Source of the DNA: an uncultured Eubacteriales bacterium
GTDB lineage: Bacteria > Bacillota > Clostridia > Oscillospirales > Acutalibacteraceae
Assembly (NCBI GenBank): GCA_900320605.1
Contig: ONSY01000010.1
Span: 1-35,904, forward strand
Reading direction: 5' to 3'
DNA length: 35,904 nt
The notes under the pieces: model-generated
Databases searched by the model: none
What the model was told of the DNA's origin: nothing
What the model saw: only the letters and a program-made list of their open reading frames with translations
Shown here: positions 1 to 6,398 of the stretch, one piece after another
Numbering within the stretch: position 1 is the first letter of the stretch
How the letters are laid out: each line of letters begins with the position of its first letter
Made by a program: the position numbers and the translations under genes

Positions 1-1083
1 ACAATTCCATATAAACAGACGGTGATTCCATACTGTACGGAACTTTCCGAGCGTGCGGAAAAAATCGGCAGCGTCAATACAATCGTGCGCCGCGCCGACG
101 GGTCGCTCTACGGCGACAATACGGATTATGCCGGATTCCTTGCGGCGGCCTCAAAAGCCGGGATCTGTTTCTCCGGGAAAAAGGTCCTGGTTTTCGGCAG
201 CGGCGGCACCAGCAAGACGGCAAGATGCGCCGTGGAGGATTGCGGCGGAAAGGTTACCGTGATCTCGCGAAGCGGCCCGGATAATTATACAAATCTTGAC
301 CGGCACGGCGACGCTCAGATTCTGATCAACACCACTCCGCTCGGGATGTATCCGGATACGGACGCATCTCCGGCTGACCTGAGAAGGTTTCCGGTATGCG
401 AAGGCGTGATCGACGTTGTATACAATCCTCTGCGGACCCGGTTTCTGCAGCAGGCAGAAGAACTGAAAATTCCCTTCACCGGCGGACTTCGGATGCTTGT
501 GACGCAGGCGGTACGCGCGGCGGAGCTGTTTACTGCGAGTGAAATCTCTGACGAGAAGATCGATGAGATCTATAACGGAATCGAACGAAAAAAACGCAAT
601 GTTCTTCTCATAGGAATGCCCGGAAGCGGGAAAACCGGTCTGGGGAAAAAGGTCGCTCATCTGACGGGAAGAACGTTTTATGATACGGATGCGCTGATCG
701 AAGAAAGAACCGGCAGAAAAATACCGGAAATTTTCTCCGAACTCGGAGAGGAAGCTTTCCGTACGCTCGAAGAGGAAGTCCTTTCGGAGGTCTGCCGGAA
801 AAACGGTGCCGTGATCGCCACGGGCGGCGGCGCGGTAATGCGTGAGTCAAACCGCAGAAACATCCGCGAAAACAGTTTTGTGGTCTATGTTGACCGCGAC
901 CTGAGTCTGCTCACAACAAAAGGACGGCCGCTGTCCGCCGGAAAAGGGGCGGTGTCGAAACTGTATTCGCAGCGGCGCGGATTCTATCTAAAGTGCGCAG
1001 ACGCAATCGTCAAAAACAACGGCAGCTTTTCTGCGGCTGTCGCAAGAATCATGGAGGCGGCAAATGAAACTGCTTGTGATTAA
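1..1083 (+). CDS. aroEK: Bifunctional shikimate dehydrogenase / shikimate kinase (AroE-AroK fusion), 5' truncated by the window edge
   Basis: Two consecutive enzymes of the shikimate (chorismate) pathway lie in one reading frame. The frame is open to base 1, and the first codons read TIPYKQT, matching the AroE motif that carries the catalytic lysine, so the true start lies upstream. The AroE part (window residues 1 to about 185) shows the substrate motif NTDYAGF, the NADP-binding loop GSGGTSKTA, and a C-terminal helix GGLRMLVTQAV. After a short linker comes shikimate kinase with a P-loop GMPGSGKT (about residues 205-212), DTDALIE, and GGG near residue 278. AroE reduces 3-dehydroshikimate and AroK phosphorylates shikimate. 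The last 20 bases overlap aroQ, which makes the AroE substrate, so the genes are translationally coupled. Domain calls are secure. Whether one polypeptide is retained in vivo is inferred from the uninterrupted frame. Confidence 0.93.
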   Translation, partial: TIPYKQTVIPYCTELSERAEKIGSVNTIVRRADGSLYGDNTDYAGFLAAASKAGICFSGKKVLVFGSGGTSKTARCAVEDCGGKVTVISRSGPDNYTNLDRHGDAQILINTTPLGMYPDTDASPADLRRFPVCEGVIDVVYNPLRTRFLQQAEELKIPFTGGLRMLVTQAVRAAELFTASEISDEKIDEIYNGIERKKRNVLLIGMPGSGKTGLGKKVAHLTGRTFYDTDALIEERTGRKIPEIFSELGEEAFRTLEEEVLSEVCRKNGAVIATGGGAVMRESNRRNIRENSFVVYVDRDLSLLTTKGRPLSAGKGAVSKLYSQRRGFYLKCADAIVKNNGSFSAAVARIMEAANETACD

Positions 1084-1501
1084 CGGACCGAACATCAATT
1101 TTCTCGGGATCCGTGAAAAAGAAATCTATGGAACGCAGACATACGATTCCCTTCTGGAATATATCCGGAACATATGCGGGAAGGAAAATATCGATGTTTC
1201 GTTTTTTCAGTCAAACCATGAAGGGGCGATTGTCGACGCAATTCAGGACGCCTACGGAAAGACAGATGCAATCGTGATTAATCCCGCAGCCTATACCCAT
1301 ACGAGCGTCGCAATCCTTGACGCGCTCAAAGCGGTTTCGATCCCGGCAGTTGAGGTGCATCTTTCCGACGTAAGCGCGCGGGAGGAATTCCGCCGTCTGT
1401 CCTATGTCTCGCTTGCCTGTCTGAAAACTGTCAAGGGGAAGGGATTCGAGGGCTATCGGGACGCGATTTTATTTCTGAAAGAGTATCTGAGAGAAAAATA
1501 A
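1064..1501 (+). CDS. aroQ: Type II 3-dehydroquinate dehydratase
   Basis: This enzyme dehydrates 3-dehydroquinate to 3-dehydroshikimate, the step before AroE. At 145 residues it is the normal size for the small dodecameric type II family. Visible family motifs are NGPNINFLG near the start, the catalytic tyrosine in EIYGTQTY (Tyr22), QSNHEGAIVDAI, NPAAYTHTSVA with the substrate-binding Asn and His, and EVHLSD with the catalytic histidine near residue 98. The ATG lies inside the end of the aroE-aroK frame, an overlap of 20 bases, which suggests coupled translation. HflX follows after 35 bases and may be cotranscribed. The protein is cytosolic. Confidence 0.96.
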   Translation: MKLLVINGPNINFLGIREKEIYGTQTYDSLLEYIRNICGKENIDVSFFQSNHEGAIVDAIQDAYGKTDAIVINPAAYTHTSVAILDALKAVSIPAVEVHLSDVSAREEFRRLSYVSLACLKTVKGKGFEGYRDAILFLKEYLREK

Positions 1502-1536
1502 AGCTTGATTCGAAAGAGAATCCTTGAGGTGGAAAA

Positions 1537-2775
1537 ATGTACGAAAACGAACAGAAAGCCGAACGCGCGCTTCTTGTTGCCGTGGATACGGGCGAATACG
1601 ACGCTGAGATCTCCATGGCGGAACTCTACGAGCTGACCCGAAGTGCCGGAGCCGAGCCTCTGGGAGCGATGATCCAGAAACGGCCGTCTCCGGAGAGCGC
1701 AACGTGCGTGGGCAGCGGGTTCCTTACAGAGATCGCGGATCAGTGCAAGGCGCTTGAGATCGATCTTCTGATTTTTGACTGTGAGCTTACTCCGACACAA
1801 ATCCGGAATATAGAAAGTGAGACAGATGTTCGGACAATTGACCGGACGATGCTGATCCTCGATATTTTCGCACTGCGTGCGCGTTCGCGCGAGGGCAGTC
1901 TGCAGGTGGAACTTGCTCAGCTGCAGTATCTTCTGCCGCGTCTGTCGGGAAAAGGCACCGCCCTTTCACGGCTCGGCGGAGGAATCGGCACGCGCGGACC
2001 CGGTGAAACAAAGCTCGAAACGGATCGGCGCCATATCCGCAGAAGGATCGATACAATCCGCGAAAAACTTGCCGATGTTGAAAAACACCGCGGTCTGCTC
2101 TCTGCAAGACGAAAAAAGGACGGCGTTATTTCTGTTGCGCTCGTCGGTTATACCAACGCCGGAAAGAGCACTCTGATGAATGCGCTGACCGATGCAGGGG
2201 TTCTTGCGAAGGATATGCTGTTCGCGACACTTGATCCGACTTCCCGTGCGCTGCGTCTGCCGCATGGCTCGAATGTGATGCTGATTGATACAGTCGGTCT
2301 GGTGCGCCGTCTGCCGCATCATCTGGTGGAAGCTTTTAAATCCACACTCGAAGAAGCTGCCGGAGCGGATCTGATTCTCAATATCTGCGATGCGTCTTCT
2401 GAGGAAACGGCGGATCATCTTCGTGTGACGCAGGAGCTGTTTGAATATCTCGGATGCAGTTCACCGATTCTTTCTGTCTTCAACAAGTGTGATCTTCTGG
2501 GGATCGAGAATTTTCCTGGGACACCGGAACGTGTCTATATCAGTGCGAAAACCGGGCAGGGTATTCCGACACTGCTTCAGAGAATCGAGGAAACGCTGAA
2601 TCTGCTGCCGGTTCAGAAAAAACTGATACTGCCGTTCTCCGAAAGTGCGCTCGCCGCGCGGATCCGGCATGACTGCCATGTCCTTTCAGAAGAATATACC
2701 GAGAACGGGCTGGTCCTTGAAGCGGAGCTGACGCCGGAACTTCAGCGTGCGGCACAGAAGTTTGAAACTGAATAG
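1537..2775 (+). CDS. hflX: GTPase HflX
   Basis: HflX is a ribosome-associated GTPase that splits or rescues stalled 70S ribosomes, especially under heat or antibiotic stress. The 412 residues have the usual layout. An N-terminal HflX domain contains TQIRNIES and the basic stretch RARSREGSLQVELAQL. The glycine-rich linker is GGGIGTRGPGETKLETDRR. The G domain has G1 GYTNAGKST (about residues 204-212), G3 DTVGL (about 250), G4 NKCD (about 316) and a G5-like SAK. The C-terminal extension is short. The start is supported by GAGGTGG placed 6-7 bases before the ATG. A clear terminator follows immediately, so this is the last gene of the aro-hflX transcript. Confidence 0.96.
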   Translation: MYENEQKAERALLVAVDTGEYDAEISMAELYELTRSAGAEPLGAMIQKRPSPESATCVGSGFLTEIADQCKALEIDLLIFDCELTPTQIRNIESETDVRTIDRTMLILDIFALRARSREGSLQVELAQLQYLLPRLSGKGTALSRLGGGIGTRGPGETKLETDRRHIRRRIDTIREKLADVEKHRGLLSARRKKDGVISVALVGYTNAGKSTLMNALTDAGVLAKDMLFATLDPTSRALRLPHGSNVMLIDTVGLVRRLPHHLVEAFKSTLEEAAGADLILNICDASSEETADHLRVTQELFEYLGCSSPILSVFNKCDLLGIENFPGTPERVYISAKTGQGIPTLLQRIEETLNLLPVQKKLILPFSESALAARIRHDCHVLSEEYTENGLVLEAELTPELQRAAQKFETE

Positions 2776-2780
2776 AAACC

Positions 2781-2815
2781 GAAGCCGTTTCTTCTTTTTG
2801 AAACGGCTTCTTTCT
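2781..2815 (+). terminator. Rho-independent terminator after hflX
   Basis: A perfect 11-bp inverted repeat (GAAGCCGTTTC with GAAACGGCTTC) encloses an 8-base T-rich loop and is followed by TTTCTG. It separates the aro-hflX transcript from the iron-uptake operon. Confidence 0.85.
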
Positions 2816-2845
2816 GTAAAGCCCATGTGGAACAGGAAAACTTGG

Positions 2846-2862
2846 AAAAAAAAAAAAAAAAA
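2846..2862 (+). repeat. Homopolymeric A17 tract upstream of the feo promoter
   Basis: Seventeen consecutive A residues end two bases before the -35 hexamer of the feo promoter. The tract may act as an UP-element-like A-tract for RNA polymerase alpha binding. Being a long homopolymer, it is also prone to length variation during replication or sequencing. Confidence 0.8.
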
Positions 2863-2864
2863 CA

Positions 2865-2893
2865 TTGACATGAAGGAAAAGAACGGCTATAAT
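2865..2893 (+). promoter_or_regulatory. SigA-type promoter of the feo operon
   Basis: TTGACA (2865-2870) and TATAAT (2888-2893) are both perfect consensus hexamers with an ideal 17-base spacer. The expected start is near 2900, within the first operator-like palindrome, so bound repressor would block initiation. Confidence 0.93.
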
Positions 2894-2899
2894 AACTTT

Positions 2900-2917
2900 G
2901 GTTAGCAAAAGGTAACC
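2900..2917 (+). promoter_or_regulatory. Putative metalloregulator operator, feo site 1
   Basis: GGTTAGCAAAAGGTAACC is an imperfect dyad at the predicted transcription start. It shares the TTAGC half-site with three further palindromes in this operon. The pattern resembles DtxR/IdeR-family operators more than a Fur box. The regulator identity is inference. Confidence 0.6.
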
Positions 2918-2937
2918 GCTTTTTTAAAGGAGCGCAG

Positions 2938-2951
2938 TTAGCTTTGGCTAA
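2938..2951 (+). promoter_or_regulatory. Putative metalloregulator operator, feo site 2
   Basis: TTAGC-TTTG-GCTAA is a perfect 5-bp inverted repeat with a 4-base spacer, in the leader between the promoter and the first feoA. Its centre is 36 bp from that of site 1. Confidence 0.65.
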
Positions 2952-2968
2952 TGTTTTTCCCGGTAAAG

Positions 2969-2982
2969 TTAGCAAAAGCTAA
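2969..2982 (+). promoter_or_regulatory. Putative metalloregulator operator, feo site 3
   Basis: TTAGC-AAAA-GCTAA is again a perfect 5-bp inverted repeat with a 4-base spacer. It is centred 31 bp (about three helical turns) after site 2 and ends just before the feoA ribosome binding site. Confidence 0.65.
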
Positions 2983-3010
2983 TCATAAATTGGAGAGAAG
3001 GGAAGAAACT

Positions 3011-3223
3011 ATGATGCCGCTAATCTTTGCAATTCCTGGTGAGGAGAATATCATCCGGAAAATCGGAGGAAGCCCGGAAGTCAGAAAACATCTTGAAACG
3101 CTTGGTTTTGTGGCAGGCGGAGCAGTACGGGTGATTTCGCAGATCGGGGGCAATGTCATTGTTAATGTGAAAGAATCCCGGATCGCGATCAGCCGCGAAA
3201 TGGCGCAGCGGATCATGATCTGA
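3011..3223 (+). CDS. feoA: FeoA family ferrous iron transport protein (first copy)
   Basis: This is a small cytosolic SH3-like protein that assists FeoB in ferrous iron uptake. The 70 residues have the FeoA pattern: an N-terminal strand, then KHLETLGFVAGGAVRVIS, then NVIVNVKESRIAISREMAQRI, which match the beta-barrel and the final Arg/Ile-rich strand. The ATG at 3011 is chosen because GGAGAGAAGGG precedes it. An in-frame ATG at 2951 would place the coding region over operator sites 2 and 3 and add residues unlike FeoA. A second ATG directly follows at 3014. Two FeoA paralogues before FeoB are common in Clostridia. Each could contact the FeoB G domain, but their separate roles are unknown. Confidence 0.88.
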   Translation: MMPLIFAIPGEENIIRKIGGSPEVRKHLETLGFVAGGAVRVISQIGGNVIVNVKESRIAISREMAQRIMI

Positions 3224-3258
3224 ATTCATAATGAAAAGGTAAGGAGGAAACGATCAGC

Positions 3259-3480
3259 ATGAAAACACTCAGAGAGACCAAAATCGGCGATACGGTCAGG
3301 GTGAAAAAGCTGCATGGTGAAGGCGCGGTCAAACGCAGAATTATGGACATGGGAATCACCAAGGGGGTCGAGATTTATGTCCGTAAGGTTGCGCCGCTCG
3401 GAGATCCGGTTGAGATCAATGTGCGCGGATATGAGCTTTCCCTGCGCCGTGCGGATGCGGAAATGGTGGAAGTCGAATAA
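3259..3480 (+). CDS. feoA: FeoA family ferrous iron transport protein (second copy)
   Basis: A second FeoA-type SH3-like protein of 73 residues. The typical elements are the N-terminal LRETKIGDTVRVKKLHGEG, then KRRIMDMGITKGVEIYVRKV, then the closing strands DPVEINVRGYELSLRRADA with the conserved RGYELSLRR signature. A strong AAGGAGG lies 11 bases before the ATG. It follows the first feoA after 35 bases and precedes feoB, with operator-like site 4 in the gap. It diverges clearly from the first copy (only the fold pattern is shared), so this is not a recent duplication. Confidence 0.92.
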   Translation: MKTLRETKIGDTVRVKKLHGEGAVKRRIMDMGITKGVEIYVRKVAPLGDPVEINVRGYELSLRRADAEMVEVE

Positions 3481-3510
3481 AAGTTAAGGGAGAAAAAATT
3501 TTAGCCGTTG

Positions 3511-3526
3511 GTTAGCTTTAGCTAAC
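3511..3526 (+). promoter_or_regulatory. Putative metalloregulator operator, feo site 4 (upstream of feoB)
   Basis: GTTAGC-TTTA-GCTAAC is the best palindrome of the set, with 6-bp perfect arms and a 4-base spacer. It lies inside the operon, 26 bases before the feoB start. No convincing promoter hexamers accompany it, so it may act as a roadblock, or serve a weak internal promoter that is not obvious from sequence. Confidence 0.65.
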
Positions 3527-3551
3527 AAATTGGCAGGAAAGGAATTTTTGT

Positions 3552-5978
3552 ATGGAAATCAGAATTGCCCTGGCAGGCAACCCGAACAGCGGTAAAACCA
3601 CCCTGTTCAACGCGTTGACCGGCTCCAATCAGTTCGTCGGCAACTGGCCGGGCGTCACGGTTGAAAAGAAAGAGGGAAAGCTCAAGAAACACGAGGGGGT
3701 CACGATCACGGACCTCCCCGGTATTTATTCTCTTTCACCGTATACGCTCGAAGAAGTGGTTGCGAGAAATTACCTGATCACCGAGCGCCCCGATGCAATC
3801 CTCAATATCGTAGACGGAACAAACCTCGAGCGCAACCTTTATCTGACCACGCAGCTGACGGAGCTCGGGATTCCGGTTGTAATCGCGGTCAACATGATAG
3901 ATGTTGTAAAAAAGAACGGTGACAAGATCAATGTCAAGGAGCTTTCACGCCAGCTCGGCTGCGAAATTGTTGAAATCTCCGCCCTGAAGGGAACGGGCGT
4001 TATGGAGGCGGCTGAAGCCGCGATCCGTGCCGCATCAGGAACGAAAACCGTCCCGATGCATAAATTCTCCGGACCGGTAGAGCACGCGATCGCCCATATT
4101 GAGGAAGCCGTGCTGCACAGTATGCCCGAAGAACGTCAGCGCTGGTATGCGGTAAAGATCTTTGAGCGCGACGAAAAAGTGCTCGAAGAACTCAATATCC
4201 CTGCCGAGACGCTTTCGCATATCGAGGCGGATATCAAAGCCGCTGAAAAAGAGCTCGATGATGACGCGGAATCCATCATCACGAACGACCGCTACGTTTA
4301 CATCGGCGAAATCATCAAGGGCAGTTATCAGAAGAAGAATGCCGGAGCGCTGACTACCTCCGACAAGATCGACAGGATCGTAACAAACCGTATTCTCGCG
4401 CTTCCTATCTTCGCGATCATCATGACGATTGTATACTACGTATCGATCAGTACGATCGGTACCGCTATGACCGACTGGGTCAACGATAACCTCTTCGGCG
4501 ACGGATTCCATCTCTTCGGTATCAGCGGCGAATATGAGGAAGAAGTGGATAAATGGGCAAGCGAAAGCGTCTTTACCGATGAGGTTAAGGCTGTGGTTGA
4601 GAAAGCCGCTGCCGCCGGCGTAATCGGTGCCGAGGATCTCCAGGGTGCGATCGAAGAGGAAGATTTCGGAGCCTTCGAGGAGGCTTACGGTACCTATGCG
4701 GATTCTCTGATAGATGACGAATCCCACGAAGTCTTCGATATCGAAAGCGCTTTAGGCGATGCGCTCGACGAAGAAGGCGAGTTTGCTTCGCCTGATCCTT
4801 CCGAATACGGTGTCTGGGTTCCGAGTATCCCGGCGCTCGCGGAAAAAGGACTTGACGCGGTCGGATGCGCCGAATGGCTCAAGAGCCTTGTGCTCGACGG
4901 CATCATCGCCGGCGTCGGCGCCGTGCTCGGCTTCCTGCCGCAGATGCTTGTGCTCTTTATCTTCCTTGCGTTCCTCGAGGCATGCGGCTACATGGCGCGT
5001 ATCGCTTTCGTAATGGACCGTATCTTCCGCCGTTTCGGCCTTTCCGGAAAATCCTTCATCCCGATGCTCATCGGTACAGGATGCGGCGTCCCCGGCGTTA
5101 TGGCTTCGAGAACGATTGAAAACGAACGCGACCGCCGTATGACAATCATGACCACCACGTTCATCCCCTGCGGCGCAAAGCTCCCGATCATCGCGCTGAT
5201 TTCCTCCGCGCTTTTCGGCGGAGCCTGGTGGGTAGCGCCTTCAGCGTATTTCGTCGGCGTAGCGGCGATCGTGGTTTCAGGTATCATTCTGAAGAAAACA
5301 AAAATCTTTGCCGGTGATCCCGCTCCGTTTGTCATGGAGCTTCCGGCATATCACTGGCCGACTGTCGGCAACGTGCTGCGTTCGATGTGGGAGCGCGGAT
5401 GGTCTTTCATCAAGAAAGCCGGCACAATCATCCTGCTTTCCTCGATCGTCATCTGGGCAGGTTCGCATTTCGGTACTCCCGAAGGCGGAACGTTCGGATT
5501 CTACGCGGATCTTGAACTCGGCGACAGTATTCTCGGCGTTTTCGGCAACGCGATCAAGTTTATCTTTGCGCCGCTCGGATTCGGCGATCATGCGCAGGCT
5601 GCGATCGCGACAATCATGGGCCTCGTTGCGAAGGAAGAGGTTGTCGGGGTATTCGGCGTCCTCGATTTCGTAGCGATGACAAAGCTGGCAGGCTACTCGT
5701 TCCTGCTCTTCAATCTGCTTTGCGCACCCTGCTTCGCGGCAATCGGTGCGATCCGCCGCGAGATGAACAGCGCGAAATGGACCTGGTTCGCGATTGCGTA
5801 TCAGTGCGGATTCGCGTATCTTGTTTCGCTTTGTGTCTATCAGATCGGCTCTGTATTCACAGGCAGCGTGAATGTGATCGGTCTGATTGTGTCCATTGCT
5901 GTTCTGGCGGCAGGAATATTCCTGCTGGTTCGTCCTTACAAAGAGGCAACGAGGCTGACCCAGAAGGTTCGCGTCTGA
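3552..5978 (+). CDS. feoB: Ferrous iron transporter FeoB with an enlarged acidic external loop
   Basis: FeoB is a membrane GTPase that imports Fe(II). The cytosolic G domain comes first: G1 GNPNSGKTT (residues 9-17), G3 DLPGIYS (about 54) and G4 NMID (about 115), followed by the helical GDI region. The membrane domain starts near residue 278. It contains both Gate-like segments, GTGCGVPGVMASR (about 508) and the stretch ending TTTFIPCGAKLP (about 545), each with its conserved cysteine. The 808 residues are longer than the roughly 650-770 of well-studied FeoBs. The excess is a hydrophilic, strongly acidic stretch of about 100 residues (roughly 320-430) between the first and second membrane segments. 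GGAAAGGA precedes the ATG. The gene is cotranscribed with two feoA genes and the Cys-rich gene below, under the predicted metal-responsive control. Confidence 0.96.
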   Translation: MEIRIALAGNPNSGKTTLFNALTGSNQFVGNWPGVTVEKKEGKLKKHEGVTITDLPGIYSLSPYTLEEVVARNYLITERPDAILNIVDGTNLERNLYLTTQLTELGIPVVIAVNMIDVVKKNGDKINVKELSRQLGCEIVEISALKGTGVMEAAEAAIRAASGTKTVPMHKFSGPVEHAIAHIEEAVLHSMPEERQRWYAVKIFERDEKVLEELNIPAETLSHIEADIKAAEKELDDDAESIITNDRYVYIGEIIKGSYQKKNAGALTTSDKIDRIVTNRILALPIFAIIMTIVYYVSISTIGTAMTDWVNDNLFGDGFHLFGISGEYEEEVDKWASESVFTDEVKAVVEKAAAAGVIGAEDLQGAIEEEDFGAFEEAYGTYADSLIDDESHEVFDIESALGDALDEEGEFASPDPSEYGVWVPSIPALAEKGLDAVGCAEWLKSLVLDGIIAGVGAVLGFLPQMLVLFIFLAFLEACGYMARIAFVMDRIFRRFGLSGKSFIPMLIGTGCGVPGVMASRTIENERDRRMTIMTTTFIPCGAKLPIIALISSALFGGAWWVAPSAYFVGVAAIVVSGIILKKTKIFAGDPAPFVMELPAYHWPTVGNVLRSMWERGWSFIKKAGTIILLSSIVIWAGSHFGTPEGGTFGFYADLELGDSILGVFGNAIKFIFAPLGFGDHAQAAIATIMGLVAKEEVVGVFGVLDFVAMTKLAGYSFLLFNLLCAPCFAAIGAIRREMNSAKWTWFAIAYQCGFAYLVSLCVYQIGSVFTGSVNVIGLIVSIAVLAAGIFLLVRPYKEATRLTQKVRV

Positions 5979-5995
5979 GTAAAGGAGTGATTTCG

Positions 5996-6178
5996 GTGTT
6001 TGAATGGCTGTATGCAAACCTGGGTACAATTCTGGTGACGGTTCTCGTGATGGCAATTGTCGGGCTCGTCATTTATTCAATGGCAAAGAACAAAAAAGAG
6101 GGCAAATCCTCCTGCTCCTCGTGCGGCGGAGCCTGTGCCCACTGTACGATGCAATGCCATCATAAAACCGAAATGTAA
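5996..6178 (+). CDS. FeoB-associated Cys-rich membrane protein
   Basis: A 60-residue protein starting at GTG after AAAGGAG, 17 bases after the feoB stop. One membrane helix (about residues 8-28, rich in Val/Leu/Ile) is followed by a basic KNKKEGK stretch. The cytosolic tail is rich in cysteine and histidine (CSSCGGACAHCTMQCHH). This matches the small FeoB-associated Cys-rich proteins found after feoB in many Firmicutes, which may replace the Fe-S protein FeoC. The cysteines could bind iron or an Fe-S cluster, but no role is proven. An upstream-extended frame exists but overlaps feoB by over 250 bases and does not look like protein, so the GTG start is preferred. Confidence 0.85.
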   Translation: MFEWLYANLGTILVTVLVMAIVGLVIYSMAKNKKEGKSSCSSCGGACAHCTMQCHHKTEM

Positions 6179-6190
6179 GTATTCCACGAA

Positions 6191-6229
6191 AAAGAGAGAC
6201 GAAGACGAATAATCTTCGTCTCTTTTTTT
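6191..6229 (+). terminator. Rho-independent terminator of the feo operon
   Basis: AGAGACGAAGA (6195-6205) pairs perfectly with TCTTCGTCTCT (6213-6223) around a 7-base loop. The T7 run overlaps the end of the stem. A tract at the 5' base extends the helix. Confidence 0.92.
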
Positions 6230-6262
6230 GCGCTGCTTTCTATTTTCCGTGACAGAAAAATA

Positions 6263-6271
6263 TGATATAAT
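6263..6271 (+). promoter_or_regulatory. Extended -10 promoter for the MATE exporter gene
   Basis: TG-A-TATAAT (6263-6271) is a perfect extended -10 element. The -35 region 17 bases upstream (TTTTCC) is weak, as expected for extended -10 promoters. It leaves an unusually long leader of about 120 bases. Confidence 0.65.
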
Positions 6272-6278
6272 GTAAAGC

Positions 6279-6398
6279 GAAAGAAAAATAAAAAACATGA
6301 CAGGATGCCTTATCTGATTCGATAAAGCCGGTGTTATCGATGAAAGAGAAAAATGTTCACACCTGTTCTGTTACGGTGAGAAACCGGTGAGGTTTGAA
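6279..6398 (+). promoter_or_regulatory. Structured leader of the MATE gene (no known riboswitch class recognised)
   Basis: The untranslated leader contains a perfect 7-bp hairpin, TCGATAA (6319-6325) with TTATCGA (6334-6340), whose loop includes CCGGT. An outer ACAGG/CCTGT pairing (6300-6304 with 6362-6366) encloses it. The loop CCGGT can also pair with ACCGG (6383-6387), which overlaps the ribosome binding site GGTGAGG. This suggests possible translational control, which is inference only. I could not match it to a named riboswitch. Confidence 0.35.

Noticed and set aside
2951-3010. A longer first FeoA starting 60 bases upstream
   Set aside because: The extension covers operator sites 2 and 3, lacks a ribosome site, and does not resemble FeoA.
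4035-4727. A 230-codon minus-strand frame opposite feoB
   Set aside because: It is a shadow frame of the FeoB G domain and loop region, with no recognisable domain.
5720-5995. A long N-terminal extension of the Cys-rich FeoB-associated protein
   Set aside because: It overlaps feoB in another frame and is full of Arg and Cys as shadow frames here are. The GTG after AAAGGAG gives a typical protein.
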